Origin: Streptomyces parvulus
Lineage (GTDB): Bacteria; Actinomycetota; Actinomycetes; Streptomycetales; Streptomycetaceae
Assembly: GCF_014648855.1 (NCBI RefSeq)
Contig: NZ_BMRX01000018.1
Span: 83,050 to 147,049 of the forward strand
Length of the DNA stretch: 64,000 nucleotides
Direction of reading: 5' to 3'
Numbering within the stretch: position 1 is the first letter of the stretch; every line of letters begins with the position of its first letter. Under the pieces are notes generated by a model that was not told the DNA's origin, did not search any database, and saw only the letters and a program-made list of their open reading frames with translations. Positions 62,892 through 64,000 of the stretch are shown in pieces. Both the position numbers and the translations under genes were made by a program.

Positions 62892-63533
62892 ATGATCGCG
62901 ACCCCCGACCGTACGCCCCTGCCCAGGGAGTTCTTCGACCGGCCCGTCCTCGAGGTCGCCCCCGATCTCCTGGGCCGTGTCCTGGTGCGCGACACCCCGG
63001 ACGGTCCGATCGCCCTCCGCCTGACGGAGGTCGAGGCCTACGACGGCCGGAACGACCCCGGCTCGCACGCCTACCGCGGTCGCACCCCCCGCAACGACGT
63101 GATGTTCGGTCCCCCCGGACACGTGTACGTCTACTTCACCTACGGCATGTGGTTCTGCATGAACCTGGTCTGCGGTCCCGACGGCACCGCGAGCGCGGTC
63201 CTGCTGCGCGCCGGCGAGATCGTCGAGGGCGCGGAGCTGGCCCGTCCGCGCCGACTCTCCGCCCGCAATGACAAGGAACTGGCCAAAGGACCGGCCCGCC
63301 TGGCCACCGCTCTCGGGGTGGACCGGTCCCTGGACGGCACCGACGCGTGTACGTCGGAGGACACCCCGCTGCGCATCCTGACGGGCACCCCCGTACCTCG
63401 CGACCAGGTACGGAACGGTCCGCGGACCGGAGTGTCCGGCGAAGGCGGGGTCCATCCGTGGCGCTACTGGGTCGCCGACGACCCGACGGTCAGCCCGTAT
63501 CGGGCCCATGTCCCGAAGCGGCGCCGAAGTTGA
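62892..63533 (+). CDS. 3-methyladenine DNA glycosylase (AAG/MPG type)
   Basis: This 213-residue protein has LPREFFDRPVLEVAPDLLGRVLVR, the catalytic region RLTEVEAYDGRNDPGSHAYRGRTPRNDVMFGPPGHVYVYFTYGMWFCMN and KGPARLATALGV. It removes alkylated bases by flipping. The ATG at 62892 gives the usual length, with TACGCT 8 bp upstream suggesting a leaderless start; the ATG at 62847 would add 15 residues. It is the last gene before the rRNA operon. Confidence 0.9.
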   Translation: MIATPDRTPLPREFFDRPVLEVAPDLLGRVLVRDTPDGPIALRLTEVEAYDGRNDPGSHAYRGRTPRNDVMFGPPGHVYVYFTYGMWFCMNLVCGPDGTASAVLLRAGEIVEGAELARPRRLSARNDKELAKGPARLATALGVDRSLDGTDACTSEDTPLRILTGTPVPRDQVRNGPRTGVSGEGGVHPWRYWVADDPTVSPYRAHVPKRRRS

Positions 63534-63558
63534 CTCTCCTTTGGGCGGCGCGTAATGT
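63530..63558 (+). promoter_or_regulatory. rRNA operon promoter
   Basis: TTGACT (63530-63535) and TAATGT (63553-63558) are 17 bp apart, an excellent housekeeping promoter directly after the glycosylase stop. Confidence 0.78.
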
Positions 63559-64000
63559 AGCCCGAGCCGCTTGACCCGGTTACGGCGATCGCCAGCAGCC
63601 GAGAGCGGCCAACCCACTACCTACGACTTCCCTCAGCGGGAGCGAATTCGGCGTGCCCGCATGCCCGAATTCAAACTCGCCGGACCCGATTATGAGTCCG
63701 CGAAGGAATCGGCTAACGTAGTGAATGTCGAAAGGCCGACGGGCGAAAGTCCGAAAGCGCGAGACAAACCCGCCGACCGGGAATCGGATCGAAAAGGATC
63801 TGATAGAGTCGGAGACGCAAGACCGAAGGGAAGCGCCCGGAGGAAAGCCCGAGAGGGTGAGTACAAAGGAAGCGTCCGTTCCTTGAGAACTCAACAGCGT
63901 GCCAAAAGTCAACGCCAGATATGTTGATACCTCCGGCCTGGCCGGTCTTCCGGTTCAGGTTGAGGTTCCTTTGAAATACACACAGCGAGGACGCTGTGGA
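63559..64000 (+). other. rRNA operon upstream leader; 16S gene not reached
   Basis: The AT-richer run with GGATCTGATAGAGTCGGAG (63796-63814), GGAAGCGCCCGGAGGAAAGC and TTCCTTGAGAACTCAACAGC (63890s) is the standard Streptomyces pre-16S leader. It probably carries additional tandem promoters (TAACGT near 63714 and TAGAGT near 63804 as -10 candidates) and processing or antitermination signals. The 16S sequence AGAGTTTGATC does not appear before the window ends. Confidence 0.82.

Noticed and set aside
63900..64000. 16S rRNA gene start
   Set aside because: The leader is present, but the conserved AGAGTTTGATC of mature 16S does not occur before the end of the window.

Overview
The window is a high-GC actinobacterial chromosome segment, almost certainly Streptomyces. 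The evidence is the extreme third-position GC, many GTG starts and 4-bp ATGA/GTGA overlaps, a cysteine-free chaplin (ChpE type), the nucleoid protein Gbn, a streptophobe-family protein, Streptomyces-type intergenic repeats, and gene order resembling the S. coelicolor core region that carries tyrS, fabG-fabI, serB and chpE (compared from memory). No TTA leucine codon was noticed in the called genes, although this was not an exhaustive check. Almost everything is core housekeeping. The only mobile DNA is one MITE-like insertion.

Region 1 (1-9.4 kb) is cobalamin biosynthesis. A minus-strand operon, cobD-cobQ-chelatase-cobO-cobB, lies behind a well-formed cobalamin riboswitch at 9160-9290. A second pair (CbiG/CobE domain, then CobC-like aminotransferase) runs off the left edge. 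A ZIP metal transporter sits between them. Region 2 (9.4-18.2 kb) holds a PiT phosphate transporter with a PHO-box-like triple repeat, a class II aldolase, a secreted-type hydrolase, a winged-helix-like protein, an ABC-F ATPase behind a tiny leader ORF, the nucleoid protein Gbn with six GATC sites upstream, and an enoyl-CoA hydratase. Region 3 (18.2-21.5 kb) is an Asp23/AmaP envelope-stress cluster with a divergent P10-family gene.

Region 4 (21.5-31 kb) carries an SDR, a GH15 glucosidase/trehalase, SURF1, a zinc-ribbon protein, an exonuclease-BRCT protein, a CopD-like protein and two tandem secreted subtilases. Region 5 (30.8-36.8 kb) has a DUF485-acetate symporter pair, moaA behind a set of alternative hairpins, small membrane proteins and tyrS. 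Region 6 (36.8-46.6 kb) has tldE-tldD, fabG-fabI, a GntR regulator divergent from an MFS transporter with its 38-residue partner, SixA and SerB. Region 7 (46.6-56.6 kb) has the streptophobe protein, a two-FHA ABC exporter like M. tuberculosis Rv1747, an SLT transglycosylase with a structured leader, a QueA-like enzyme coupled to an SDR, and a NarL-type two-component pair.

Region 8 (56.7-64 kb) has chaplin ChpE, an ABC ATPase, NfeD and an SPFH protein, the MITE, an HNH nuclease, a PEBP-family protein, Spo0M and 3-methyladenine DNA glycosylase. It ends in the promoter and leader of an rRNA operon whose 16S gene starts just beyond the window.

No wholly new gene system is visible. The most interesting unexplained signals are in non-coding DNA: the GATC cluster before gbn, the structured 5' leader of the SLT gene, the mutually exclusive hairpins between actP and moaA, the MAILLAH leader ORF before the ABC-F gene, and the MITE whose target duplication preserves the SPFH stop codon.
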